Made by a program: the position numbers and the translations under genes
Notes under the pieces: generated by a model
The model's database searches: none
What the model was told of the DNA's origin: nothing
What the model saw: only the letters and a program-made list of their open reading frames with translations
Origin: Chrysoperla carnea
Taxonomy: Eukaryota > Arthropoda > Insecta > Neuroptera > Chrysopidae
Length of the DNA: 64,000 bases
Assembly (NCBI RefSeq): GCF_905475395.1
Contig: NC_058339.1
Coordinates: 41,177,172 to 41,241,171, forward strand
Direction of reading: 5' to 3'
Shown: one piece after another, positions 38,934-49,990 of the stretch
How the letters are laid out: each line of letters opens with the position of its first letter
How positions within the stretch are numbered: position 1 is the stretch's first letter

Positions 38934-40042
38934 TTTTCAGCAAATATACTAAATTTCTTCTTTCAATCTTACTTGCCTAGTGAAAATAATTACAAAAGAA
39001 ATTAATAATTATTTTTTAAAGTTCGAAATTAATAATATCAATATACTTACCTCAAAATTTCCACATAAAAAACTAAATTTACGTAGTTCAGTACTTTTTC
39101 CTAATCGAAATACGTATGTAAATGATTCGTTTAATATCCTTAATTATAAATGTACAATAAACCTAATTATTTAATACATAAAAAATTAAATCATACAACT
39201 GATGGAGTGTTTAGTTTATTATTAAATTGATTAATAAATTATGATGATAAATTAAATGTTAACAAACAGAAAATACGAGTAGTCAGCACTCGGCATTTCA
39301 TAGAGCTACAAAATATCTAATAATATTTTGATTAAACTTTTGTTTTACTTCACACGGAAAAGTAGCCCAATCCTCTGTTGTAAAAAATAAATAATGATAT
39401 TCATTTAATCAAAAATGTTATTATAATCAAGAATCAAATAATAAACTAGAAAAAATGAAAAACGATCCTTTTCCTTGATTCTTTTGAATAATTTTATCTG
39501 CTGAACCACGGAGAAAAGAGGAACGTTTAAGATTTTTAAATTTAAGGTTTCGGTTTTTTGTCCTAGCCACAAGACTTATTTCTCTTGAATCCTACCCTCC
39601 CCAACCTTTTTATATTTTGAATACTTCTCAATACTTTCTTATACGATAATTTTGGCCACAATGGTAATCAGCTTTTTCTTTAAAAAAAAACGCAACGGAT
39701 GCAAAATTTATATTATCCGAAATATTATCCGCTTTGTAGTAGCGTGGGGCGTGGGGTACGATAACCACGGCCATTGCATAAAAAATATTGTTTCGTCTTT
39801 ACTAACATATTGTATGTCTACGATAGCCCATGATCTCATATACATATTTAACATGAATTCTTTTACACACAGTTTTGAAGTTGGTTACAGTTTATACAAA
39901 CTTGTTTTAAGGTGTCAACTGTTTTATTTTTAGAAAAAATATTTTATTTCATTTGTTTATTTTAAATGTTAACAAGCAAAACAATTGAATAGTGATTAAA
40001 ATTATTGATTCAAAATCTATTATTTATAAATAAAAGTATAAA
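38934..40042. other. divergent spacer between CNDP2 and ILK
   Basis: This should include both promoters. About 39505-39620 repeats the 37170-37260 block (ACCACGGAGAAAAGAGGAAC ... TTATTTCTCTTGAATCCTAC). The 93-codon frame at 39652-39933 lies in repeat-like DNA and is not called. Confidence 0.4.
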
Positions 40043-43000
40043 ATGGAAGATATATTTCATTGGTGTCGAGAAGGAAATGTCATTCAAGTTCGAGTTTGGT
40101 TAGATGATACCGAACATGATATGAATCAAGGGTTTGTACCTTTTTTTTAATAAACAATAAATTAATTAAATCAAGTTCTTATCAATAAATAATATAATTA
40201 ATATAGTAAGTACAAATAAGTGATACACCTATACATCCTATTTCGTAATAAGTAGCATAATTTATGACGTCACACTTCAAAGTGTTACCCAAATGTGGGT
40301 TTGAAATGATTTTATAAATACCTTGAATATTTGTAGTAAATATATCTGTTCTGTTTTGTAATACACCAACGTTACTGATCCGTATAAATGATTTACCAAA
40401 ATCATTGTTTACAGTTGTATTCGGGTATTTTTAAATACTTCCAATCTTATCAACAATTGACTTATTATCATTATTCATTTAATACAAATATTATACAACA
40501 AATGACAATTGTACAGGGTGCAATGACGGAGTGGCGAGCGATGTAAGAAACATTAAAACTTTGAATTGAACTAGAGAAATCGGAGAGATTACTGTTTTGG
40601 GGACACCGAGACTTGTCAAGAAATTGTAACATACTTTTTTGTTTATTACGGTTTCTGGGTCGATATCTGAAAAAACGTTAAAAAGGCCTATCCAAAAGCT
40701 ATATTTAAACAACAACAAATGCTAACTAAATATAAAAATAATAAAATTTTCGTTTGTTGATATTTCGAAATCTAGCGAATCAAGAGGTTTTCATCTCAAC
40801 CCTTAGTTAATTGGATTGATTTTCTTACTTTTCTTAATTGGTGATACCAAGCCTTAAAATATCATTTTAATGCTAAGTTTTCCTAACTCAGGGAGTATAT
40901 ATATTAAAATTTTTATGAAATTGAATCTTTTACCACTTGCCAGCAGATTATGTAGAGCTGCATAACCGCAAGACTTGATTAAACAAAACAAAAAACCCAA
41001 TATACAAGCTAATTATAAATAACGCGTTATAATTAAGTGTGTGTAAGTTCTACCCTCGAATCAATTTTTTATGTACCTTATTAAATGTTGAAACTGGAAT
41101 GTTTCGTTTTATAAAATGAAAAAGTAAATTAAATTCTCTAATGTTATTACACTCTGTAAAATAAAAACACCCACTTAATTAAAATAGATATGAAGTTTTT
41201 AATATATTTCAAGCTATAAAGTTCTATTAAATTTGATGAATTGAAAATATAATTACTTTCATCATTTTTCGGGACTTAACTGATTCACTTCTAAATATTA
41301 ATAAAATGGCATAATTCAAGGTCAACCCATTTTATAGATTTTAATAAAAAGATAGAAATGTGTATTATCGAAAGCTCAAAACCAGAAAAATTTTTGTTGC
41401 AGGCAATATGTATTATTTATAAGCATTTTTTGAGTAATTGATACCTGATTTTATACTTTTAATGCTTATACTTTTTATTTTGTTTCTTCGTTGCCTACCG
41501 CACCGAAAATTGTATTTATTAATTGAATAAAAAAATCTAGTTTATTTGCCATTCAATCATCAAAGAGTCCTGATTTTTATTATTTTGGGTTATAAATATT
41601 TTGGAAAAGGTTTTTTTTAATCCAAATCGGGTACAACATAAGTTCTCCCAATTTTATATTCCATTCTGTACTATATCTGTAGTTCTATCAAACCAAAGTG
41701 GCACTGAGCAAGAGAGAGTGTAGCTATGAGTGAACGTACATATATATCTCTTGTTGAGTGCTACTTTGGATTGATAGAACTCTGTAGATAAGGCCTGCAA
41801 GTTATTTTAAAATGTCGACTTTGGATCCGGAGTTGAATACTTAACTAGTCTCGAGTTTAATCAAATATAAAAAATGCCAAATCTTGGGCAGATTTGGATA
41901 ATTTGTTGTTGTTGAAATTTGACAGAAAAAAATAATGTAAAATTTTGGTTTATATATTATATTTCAAAAATATTATTAGGAAATTTAGGAATATATTGAA
42001 AGTCAACAAAATTTCGAGTAGAAATATTGAGAAATATTATTGTCTTTTAAAAAATTGTATTAGCCTAGTTTAAGACGAATGCATCTAACGGCATCTGGCT
42101 ATTTAAAAAGAACCCTAAAATGATATCGGTAGAGTCCCAAGAAAGGTTACTTTGTAACTTATCGGTAAATCCACATTCAAAACTAAATCAAAATTATTTC
42201 AGATTTAAAAGTACTTGAATTTTATTTTTATAGAGACGATCATGGATTTAGTCCGTTACATTGGGCTTCCAAAGAAGGCCATTTAAAAATTGTGGAGTTA
42301 TTGATACAACGTGGAGCTCGAATAAATGCTACAAATCGTGGAGATGATATTCCTCTACATTTAGCTGCTGCCCATGGTCATCGAGATGTTGTACATTTGG
42401 TAAATATTATAGTTTAATATTCGGAATGATATATGTACAGGGTGAGTCGTGAGGAATGCGAACTCCAGGAGTGCCCTCTACACATGAAAACAATGTAAAA
42501 CACCTAAATGCCGTTATACGATTTTTATTTGATTTCAAGTTATAGTGTAGTTAGTAAAAAAAAATTCGATACGTAAAGAACCCGTCAAGCAGAGATACTT
42601 CGAAAACCTTCACAGATTCGATGAAATAACTTAAGTTAGCTGTACTGCACAAAATTTCCTTTAATAAATTACGAGGTGTACTTCAAATAAAATCAATTCA
42701 AATAAAAAAATCAAAATAAAATCGGATAACAACCTTTTTTTTTCCATTATTTTCATGTGTAGAAGACTCTCCTGGAGTTCGGTGCATTCCTCACGACTCA
42801 TCCTGTAAAAGAAATTGATAAACCACTATTGAGTCATTACTTAATTAAAATGAGTTAATGATACTAATAATTTTTGAAGTAAGTATGACTTATGAATAGC
42901 TAAGTTTTCGACTCCATAGGAGATGCCCCGCATATCTATCTCAAACGGACCAACTAATATTAATGAAAATTCCTAATTAGTGGTAATCGAAACAAATATT

Positions 43001-44175
43001 ACTTTTACCCACTTAGAATTTGTTTACTGCCTCGCTGTATTCATTCTAGACCATTTTATGAATTATTACCTCATCTTTTTCAGCTATTACGAAATCGCGC
43101 TGACGTGAATTTTGTTAACGAACATGGTAATACACCATTACATTACGCATGCTTTTGGGGCTATCAACAAATTGCTGAAGATTTAGTAACAAATGGTGCT
43201 CTGATTTCAATAGCAAATAAAGATGACCATACACCGTTAGATAAAACGCGTGGCGCATTAGCGCAACGTTTACATGATCTAGCCGTTGAACAAGGGCAAG
43301 ATTTAAAGAGAATTCATTTTAAAGATCAAAGCATGCAAGGTTTTAAAACAAGATCCCGTGATGCAACTTTATCCAGGTACAAAGGAATTAACATAAAAGA
43401 TTTAACATTGATAACGAAAATTGCATCAACACCATCCGGCGAAACCTTTAGAGGTCGTTGGCAAAAGAATGACATCGCTGCAAAAATTCTCCGAATTCGA
43501 GAATTTACTTCACGTATTTCACGGGATTTTAATGAAGAATTTCCTAAACTACGAATATTTTCACATCCAAATATTTTACCAGTTGTTGGATGTTGTAACT
43601 CTCCACCTGATTTAATCGTTATCAATCAGTTTATGAGCTGGGGTTCATTGTACACATTACTACATGAAGGTACGGGTGTGGTTGTCGATACTTCAAAAGC
43701 ATTAAAGTTTGCTTTAGACATTGCCAGGGGAATGGCATTCTTACATAGTTTAGAAAGAATTATTCCCCAATATCAATTGAACAGTCGCCACGTAATGATC
43801 GACGAAGATTTGACTGCTAGAATAAATATGGCTGATGCAAAATTCTCATTTCAAGAAAAAGGACGTGTATATTACCCAGCTTGGATGTCACCAGAGGCAT
43901 TAACAAAGAAACCAGCTGATAGAAATCTGGAAGCTTGTGACATGTGGAGTTTTGCAGTTTTATTATGGGAATTGGCAACAAGAGAAGTTCCCTTCGCTGA
44001 TTTATCACCAATGGAAACTGGAATGAAAATTGCTTTAGAAGGATTACGTTTATCTATACCACCGGGTATTTCACCACATCTTTCGAAATTGATAAAAATT
44101 TGTATGAACGAAGATCCTGGTAAACGACCAACATTTGATATGATTATACCCATACTCGAAAAAATGAAACGATAA
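40043..44175 (+). CDS. ILK: integrin-linked kinase (ILK), complete
   Basis: ILK is the scaffold of the ILK-PINCH-parvin complex at integrin adhesions and muscle attachment sites. Exons 40043-40131, 42234-42399 and 43084-44175 give 448 aa (human 452). The N-terminus [20 protein letters not shown] is followed by ankyrin repeats (residues about 30-170, e.g. [16 protein letters not shown] and [16 protein letters not shown]), which bind PINCH. The C-terminal half is the pseudokinase: [10 protein letters not shown] keeps a lysine, [20 protein letters not shown] is conserved, HRD is replaced ([15 protein letters not shown]) and DFG is replaced by [16 protein letters not shown] and [20 protein letters not shown] follow. 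The first donor (GG|GTTTGT) is weaker than consensus. Introns 1 and 2 each contain a foldback element. Confidence 0.97.
41681..41781. repeat. about 100-nt hairpin in ILK intron 1
   Basis: The arms, about 37 nt each, pair almost fully: AGTTCTATCAAACCAAAGTG then GCACTGAGCAAGAGA, against the complement of the 3' arm, AGTTCTATCAATCCAAAGTA then GCACTCAACAAGAGA. The loop is about 27 nt. The fold resembles a tiny MITE or a precursor-microRNA hairpin on the ILK strand. Sequence alone cannot decide. Confidence 0.6.
42438..42804. mobile_element. MITE in ILK intron 2
   Basis: The ends are CAGGGTGAGTCGTGAGGAAT and, by complement on the right, CAGGATGAGTCGTGAGGAAT, each flanked by TA. The inverted match continues through GAACTCCAGGAG and CTACACATGAAAA for about 60 bp, and more weakly to about 100 bp (AAATCGTATAACGG-like). 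There is no coding frame. Confidence 0.75.
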
Positions 44176-44421
44176 TTTATTTATATTATTGTTTTCTATT
44201 TCAAAGTAAAGCTTTATTAATTCTTCTAAAGATATTTACACTATTAAACCAGTAAATCACATGACTTTATTACTCATGACAAAGTCTTCACGATTAGAAT
44301 CTAATTATGCTGTAGACGATTGATGTTAAAAGTTGTGTTTAGAAGGAATATTTTTTATGTTGTGTTCATTAATTATGTTCCGTAATTATTTTGACGTAAT
44401 CATTAAAGTTTTTAGTATAAT
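44176..44421. other. ILK 3' flank
   Basis: This is presumed 3' UTR and downstream sequence. No strong polyadenylation signal or gene is visible before the next element. Confidence 0.35.
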
Positions 44422-44855
44422 GGGTGATCTAACTTTAGTTTCTGAACTTTCTCCAAACGAAAAACACAAATAGATGTTAGCCATTACTTATTTATGAAAA
44501 AAATGTCGATTTAAAGGATGCCTCTTGACCTTCTGCTTTAACGGCGAAATAAATCTCGATTACAATTTTCTTTTAAAAAAATTAACGTTTTACCTACATA
44601 ATTTGTGGCTTCAATTTCGATCCAAAATAATCGAGTCAGTGCGCCTTAAGAGATTTTCGTTGACTATTCATCAATGTCCTTTGATCTCAATGTATTTTTT
44701 TTTTTGGGGATGTGCAAGTGCTTTGTGAGTCAACTAGCTATTTGTTTATGAACATATTCTCAACTTTCGTTGAAAAAATCAACGTCAACTTCCTATTACT
44801 CCAATATTTAATTTGCGCTTGGTTTTCCACTCAGGAACCTCAAGTTAGATCACCC
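44422..44855. mobile_element. MITE or deleted DNA transposon downstream of ILK
   Basis: Inverted ends GGGTGATCTAACTT (left) and AAGTTAGATCACCC (right) match exactly over 14 bases. The next bases match more loosely (TTTCTGAACTTTCTCC against, by complement, GGTTCCTGAGTGGAAAACC). A 67-codon frame inside has no recognisable motif. Confidence 0.6.
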
Positions 44856-47800
44856 TTTATTAAACATAATTAATGTTTGTTTACTAATAGTATTCATACT
44901 AATTTGAATGTTTATAAACTAATTTCAAATTGTTATTTAAAAAATGTTAATACTGTTGGTAATCGATTAATGTTAACGAATATAAACGGTTAGGTTTAAT
45001 TAAAATATGAAATATAAATAATTGGTTTTTTTTCCGTTAAATTGTATAATAATTTAAAACAAAATCGGAAATGTGTTAATATATTTCATATTATTTTCTC
45101 AATAATCATTACTGTTATTAATATTTCTTTAGAATTGATCACAATTGGAAACGCTTCGATCATATTTATTTTAACTATTTTTCACATCTTGAATTTCCTT
45201 AAGTTTAAAGATGTTTTGTGTCGCGAATTAAATTTCAATAAAAAAAAAAAAAAAAATCGGTGTTAATACATTAATTTTTAAATTCCGTTTATTGTAATGG
45301 ATATTGATATTGGTGTCAGATAAAAGATACTTTTCAAATTTTCATTGTTTTCTTAGAAACAGAAACGTTACTGAGAATTTGTCTAAAAATATAAACAGAT
45401 ATATGAAAAAATGTTTCTAGATACATACAAAAGTAGTTATTGGACAATATGAATTTCATTAATATTCATTTAGTCCAGCCAAACAATCAGTACTTGATGG
45501 TCTTAAAGTTGATAGTCTTCCTTTTTGAAATTCAACTAAAACTACTATTAGTTGAATCTAATCGAGTGTGCTAGAAGAATTAAACAACTTTAGTATCCAA
45601 TCGCTCCTGTTATTGTGCGTTAATCTTAACCTTTCCATTCTCGAAACAGTTGCAATAAGAGTTTCCGTGCATTGGATAGTCTAGTGTAGCAACCAGTCCG
45701 GTAGTTACTTCCGCACCCATTAATTCTTGGCTATTTAGTGTGTGGCCTACTACTAATTATCTTATGCTAGATTTTCTAGCACACATTCGATCTATGGTAA
45801 TTTTAAATAAAATACGACACGAATTTTAAGCAAATATAATATACTAAATCTATTTTTTGAAACATATTTAAACTATTATCTCCCATACCGCAAATGGCCT
45901 TAAATGTAAAATATAAATTTTTTTAAATTGTGTATTATTATTTTTTACTATATATTACAATCTTGAAGTATTATTTTTAAACTGTTTTTTTTTCTTCTTA
46001 TTAAAACGAACGTTGTATAAAAAATGTAATTTTGATGTTTAAAAAAAATTAACTTACTAGTCTTATTTATAATTTTTTTACTATTTATATACATATAAAA
46101 AAAATCGTGCTTTGATAATTTTGAACTGCAAAAATAATGTTTGTTACGTATACATTTAGTGCATTCATTTTTATAGTCTTTCGTGAAAAACTTATTTGAG
46201 CAAGATTTTAGTTGTAACGCATTACAGATATTTTTCACGTAACTAAAATTAATTATGGATAACACTAAAATGGAATACGTAAATTTTAGTAATATGCTTG
46301 ATTATCTAAACGAATTAGAGTGGATTTATTTGAAATAAGCCCTATTATACTCGTTAGTCAAAATGCAAAACTTAAACCATTTTAAGCGTTACTTCTGTAA
46401 TATTACAAGTGATTTACATGTAATGTTATAGTTATGACACTTAGAATGGTATAACACGTGCAGTTTTTTGTGACACAGAGTGAATTTTTTGAGGGAAAAG
46501 TCTCATTTCAATATAATTTAGATCCAATAATAGATATTTCAAATTTTACTTTTATAAAAATGCAAAAGATGGCGCTAACAAATGAAAAACAATAAATGAG
46601 TATATTGTCTAGGATTATACATGAGGTTGTACTCATGTACTCTTATAAAATTTATTTATACTCTCAATTCCACAGAACCGACGTTCTATTACTTATAAAT
46701 CAAGCTAATAAAACGTCGACTCTGGGTGTCCATGAAAACAAATGAACCTATTTCCTGAAAAACAAAAAATTGGCCACTAGAGGCGCTATCAGTGATGGAT
46801 AAAAAATGATACTGTGATTTAATTAAAGCCAAAGTCAGTTTTAAAAAAATAATAAATTTAGTTGACTATTACGAAATTTAAAATTAAAATTGATTCAAAT
46901 CCTTTTGATATTTCCTTTTTTTTTTTTTTTTTTACAAAATTTTAAAACAAAATTTATAAATTTATAACGTTTTTTAGTTAAAATAAAGTTTTTAAGTACA
47001 TTTCATAAAAGTAATGCCTATAAACAATCCAAATTTTTCAATTTTAAAAATGTACTTAAGAGAATAGTTTATTTGTCCCCATCGTCTAGTAATTAATTAG
47101 CAGTAACTCTCTCAGGAAGTTGGTTCATTATAAATTTTTCGTAAGCACAAGCAACAATTGTCCAAATCTTATATGTGGCCAAAATTTAAACATGGTTAAA
47201 TTGCTTATTCGAACAAAAAAGGGTCGTTAAAAGATTTCTAAATTCATTCAATATACTTAAAATATGATTTAAAATCTCTTGCCACATTTTTAATGGCTTT
47301 ACTGTAAATTTCGCTGTAATGTACAATTAAGTGCCTTTTACTGCCATGATAACTTAATATAAATAAATATTGTATTTTATATTTATAATGATTTTATTGA
47401 AAATATATACTAATATTTGTTACTTAATAAGCGTTATTTTTCTGATATTTCCTTTCTGTTACTTTTCACTCTTTTTTATTCTGAAAAATCTACTGGAACA
47501 TCAAGGAGTTTCGATAGGCGTTTGTCCTAAATTTGGAAAATTGATTTATACGTTACATTAAAAATAATTTTGTGTTTTGTTATCTACATATCATGAATAA
47601 TCATTAGAACAAAATTAATTATTAGTGGACAAAATCCTTTTATTTTATATAAATGGATTAAAAATTTGAGGATTTTTGAATAGTTTTCATCATCAAACAT
47701 ACTTATAAAAAAATTGTAAATCTATATAAAAGCACTTCTAAACACTATAATAATTCTGAAGCTAGTATACTTTTAGTGAGACTATTTGTAACGTGTCAAA

Positions 47801-47954
47801 AATTTGTGTACATGCGAATCTTCTGAAATAAATCGAAACAAATCAAAGAAGCTTAATATCGAATAAATAACCGACTTTTGTCAAGTACATGGCTTGTTTT
47901 TTAAGAAATAATGTTTAAATGTACTATTTTTTTTATTATGATTCAATTTCGCAG
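44856..47954. other. intergenic stretch with repeats
   Basis: No gene is seen. It holds a possible small inverted-repeat element at 45561-45791 (ATCGAGTGTGCTAGAA against complement ATCGAATGTGTGCTAGAA). It also holds one member of a local repeat at 46362-46465 (AAATGCAAAACTTAAACC ... GTTATGACACTTAGAATGGT), which recurs at 52990 and 53156. The rest is A/T-rich with long T runs. Confidence 0.4.
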
Positions 47955-48106
47955 TGGAAAAATCAGAAGTAAAATTACGCGCTACGGGCTACATTTTTAA
48001 ATCCAATTTATCAAGTTTTGTTCCTGTTTGTAAACCATTCGAACGGAATTCTATCGATTTTTATCATGACCGGAATAACAGTTTAATATTTATGAACAAT
48101 TTTCAG
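47955..48106 (+). CDS. possible orphan exon
   Basis: A 152-nt stretch, richer in G/C than its surroundings, is bounded by a TTTCGCAG acceptor and a CAG|GTATGG donor and is open throughout. It would encode EKSEVKLRATGYIFKSN, then SSFVPVCKPFERNSIDFY and a short end. The frame does not phase with the exon at 49911, and no partner was identified upstream. It could be a 5' untranslated exon of the next gene, an exon of another isoform, or chance. Confidence 0.25.
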
Positions 48107-48718
48107 GTATGGTATATTTTTGTTGGTGTTGGCGCAGGGTAAGTGAAGTTTATTTGAAGTGTAAGCGCAGCATTAATTTTATGAGCGATTTAAATTTTGA
48201 TCATTATTTTAAATTTAGGCAAAAACGAAAAGTTTAATATGATAGTAAAAATTTTAGCTGTTTTAACATTGATGAATAATAAATTTTATAATTTATAGGT
48301 AACTTTAATATTTTTGTCGATAGGTGGTATTACTTATAAAATTGGGATATTGAATTAATTTCAAGTTTTGATATTATTTTTCCTACGGATGCCTAATATA
48401 TTTAAATTATTTGTCTAAATAATTTATCTTAAACAATATAACAAAAAAAATTCGCCAGTTCGAACAATAATGAGACCAAAAATATATAAAAATACAATTA
48501 TTTATTTCAGAAATATATTTGATTGAATAACTATTATTCGAAAAGTTAAGGAATTCAATAAAAAGTTTAATGTAAAGCACGAATGCTTTTTAGGGGTATA
48601 ATAAAAGCATGCGCATTTCTATATATTGGGCCACCCTAAAACAGTGTTATAGTATATCTAGTCTAGTGAATAAGGGATGTGATAATAAAGTATTTTTTAA
48701 TTTAATATAATGATTTAA

Positions 48719-49990
48719 ATGTTGTTACGAAAATGTAGTGATGAGAATGTGGACACAAAAGCATATTGTGATATTCTTAAAGATATGGAGCCAACCAGTT
48801 CAGCACCAAGTCCTTTGAATAATGTAGATTCAACATTTTCCAGGTAAATTTCAGGTGACAACTGAGTTTTGACAGTAGGTTACTGTGTTTACATGTTTTT
48901 GTAGGGAACGTTATTTGTAGGTCAATGATAATTTTTCGATATATCCTTGATTTTTTATTTGTAATAAAACAGTATTTTAAGGTTGTAACTATTTGATTAA
49001 TTTTTTTAGTTTCCTAAAGATAATTTTATTGAATTCTTCTTTTAGATTAAATATATTTTGAAAATTTAATAACTCTTTTAAATAAAATTCGTAATCATTT
49101 TCAAATAAAAAATAATTTAATTTTTGAATTTTTTTGCATTTAAAAAAAATTTATTTTTTGAATTTATTATATTGAACATAATAAAATTTACAACAATGTT
49201 CAATCATTAATACATAGATTCTCCGTGAGAGGACTTTCAGGAAGTCATTACTTTTCAACTAAATAACCATAATTTAAATTTCATCAACAATAAAATTGAC
49301 AAAATATTTATATTTTAAAATTACGTTTTGTGAAATAAGATAAAACGTAAAACATCAATCAATTTTGAGATTGTTTTTTAAAAAAAGGTATCTAAAAATT
49401 TATATAATAATAATAATAATATTAAAAGATAATGCGGTTTTGTTTTGGGAAAGTTTTTCTTTTGAAGTCGGTTTTCTTTTTGTTAAAAGTTTTGTGATTT
49501 TTAGTGAATCTGAAGTACACTAACTAATTTTTCACTAAAAAAAGAATTCGCTTGGCGTGATATTGAGTTATTCGTCCTCTTATCGTGAATACTTAATGCA
49601 AATTTAAGACTTTTATGGTTTTCTCATGGATGTCGTTGTCAGAACTAAACCAAAATAGAATGGGACCACACGGGAAGCACTAGCTTTCAAATAGATGAAG
49701 AATTATCAAAATCGGTTCACCCAGTCGAAAGTTCTGCGGTAACAAACATAAAAAAAAATACAGTGGAATTGATAACCTCCTCCTTTTTTGTTTGAAGTCG
49801 GTTAAAAATAAGTGGAACCGTAGGCACTCCTACTGCATATTTACCTAATATTTCCGAAAAATATATTTAAAAAAAATACGCATAAAATAAAAGGCAAAAT
49901 TGTTTTACAGTGTTAAACAGGAACCGGGATCCAATCCTGCTAGTCCGTTAGAAGCATCTAGTCCAGAAACACTAGGAAATTCACGAAATG
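48719..49990 (+). CDS. N-terminal exons of a probable transcription factor (nuclear receptor?), gene incomplete
   Basis: Exons 48719-48843 and 49911-49990 join across an AG|T codon and continue past a GTAAGT donor in phase 1, giving the first 68 residues. The start follows an in-frame stop. The product begins MLLRKCSDENVDTKAYCDIL, then MEPTSSAPSPLNNVDSTFS, then SVKQEPGSNPASPLEASSPE. The VKQEP box resembles a sumoylation/synergy-control motif (psi-K-x-E), and with the Ser/Pro-rich context recalls the disordered N-terminus of nuclear receptors. Estrogen-related receptor has IKTEPSSPAS at the equivalent place in vertebrates. No DNA-binding-domain exon (CxxC...CEACK) is found up to 64000, so the gene must continue outside the window, or this call is wrong. 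Confidence 0.45.
49455..49806 (+). mobile_element. second copy of the YEATS4-intron composite element
   Basis: It starts CTTTTGAAGTCGGTTTTCTT, continues with GATTTTTAGTGAATCTGAAG and GGGACCACACGGGAAGCACT, and ends TTGATAACCTCCTCCTTTTT followed by TTTGAAGTCGGTT. It matches 4205-4567 in the same orientation but lacks the 5' foldback half. It sits in the intron of the gene at 48719-49990. Confidence 0.75.

Noticed and set aside
39652-39933. 93-codon plus-strand frame upstream of ILK
   Set aside because: It lies in repeat-like DNA, has AT-driven composition and no recognisable content.
43326-44153. Minus-strand frames of 64-99 codons within ILK
   Set aside because: They are antisense shadows of the conserved ILK coding exon.
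45948-46265. 105-codon minus-strand frame
   Set aside because: Lys/Asn/Ser-rich, as expected of chance frames in AT-rich DNA; no motif recognised.
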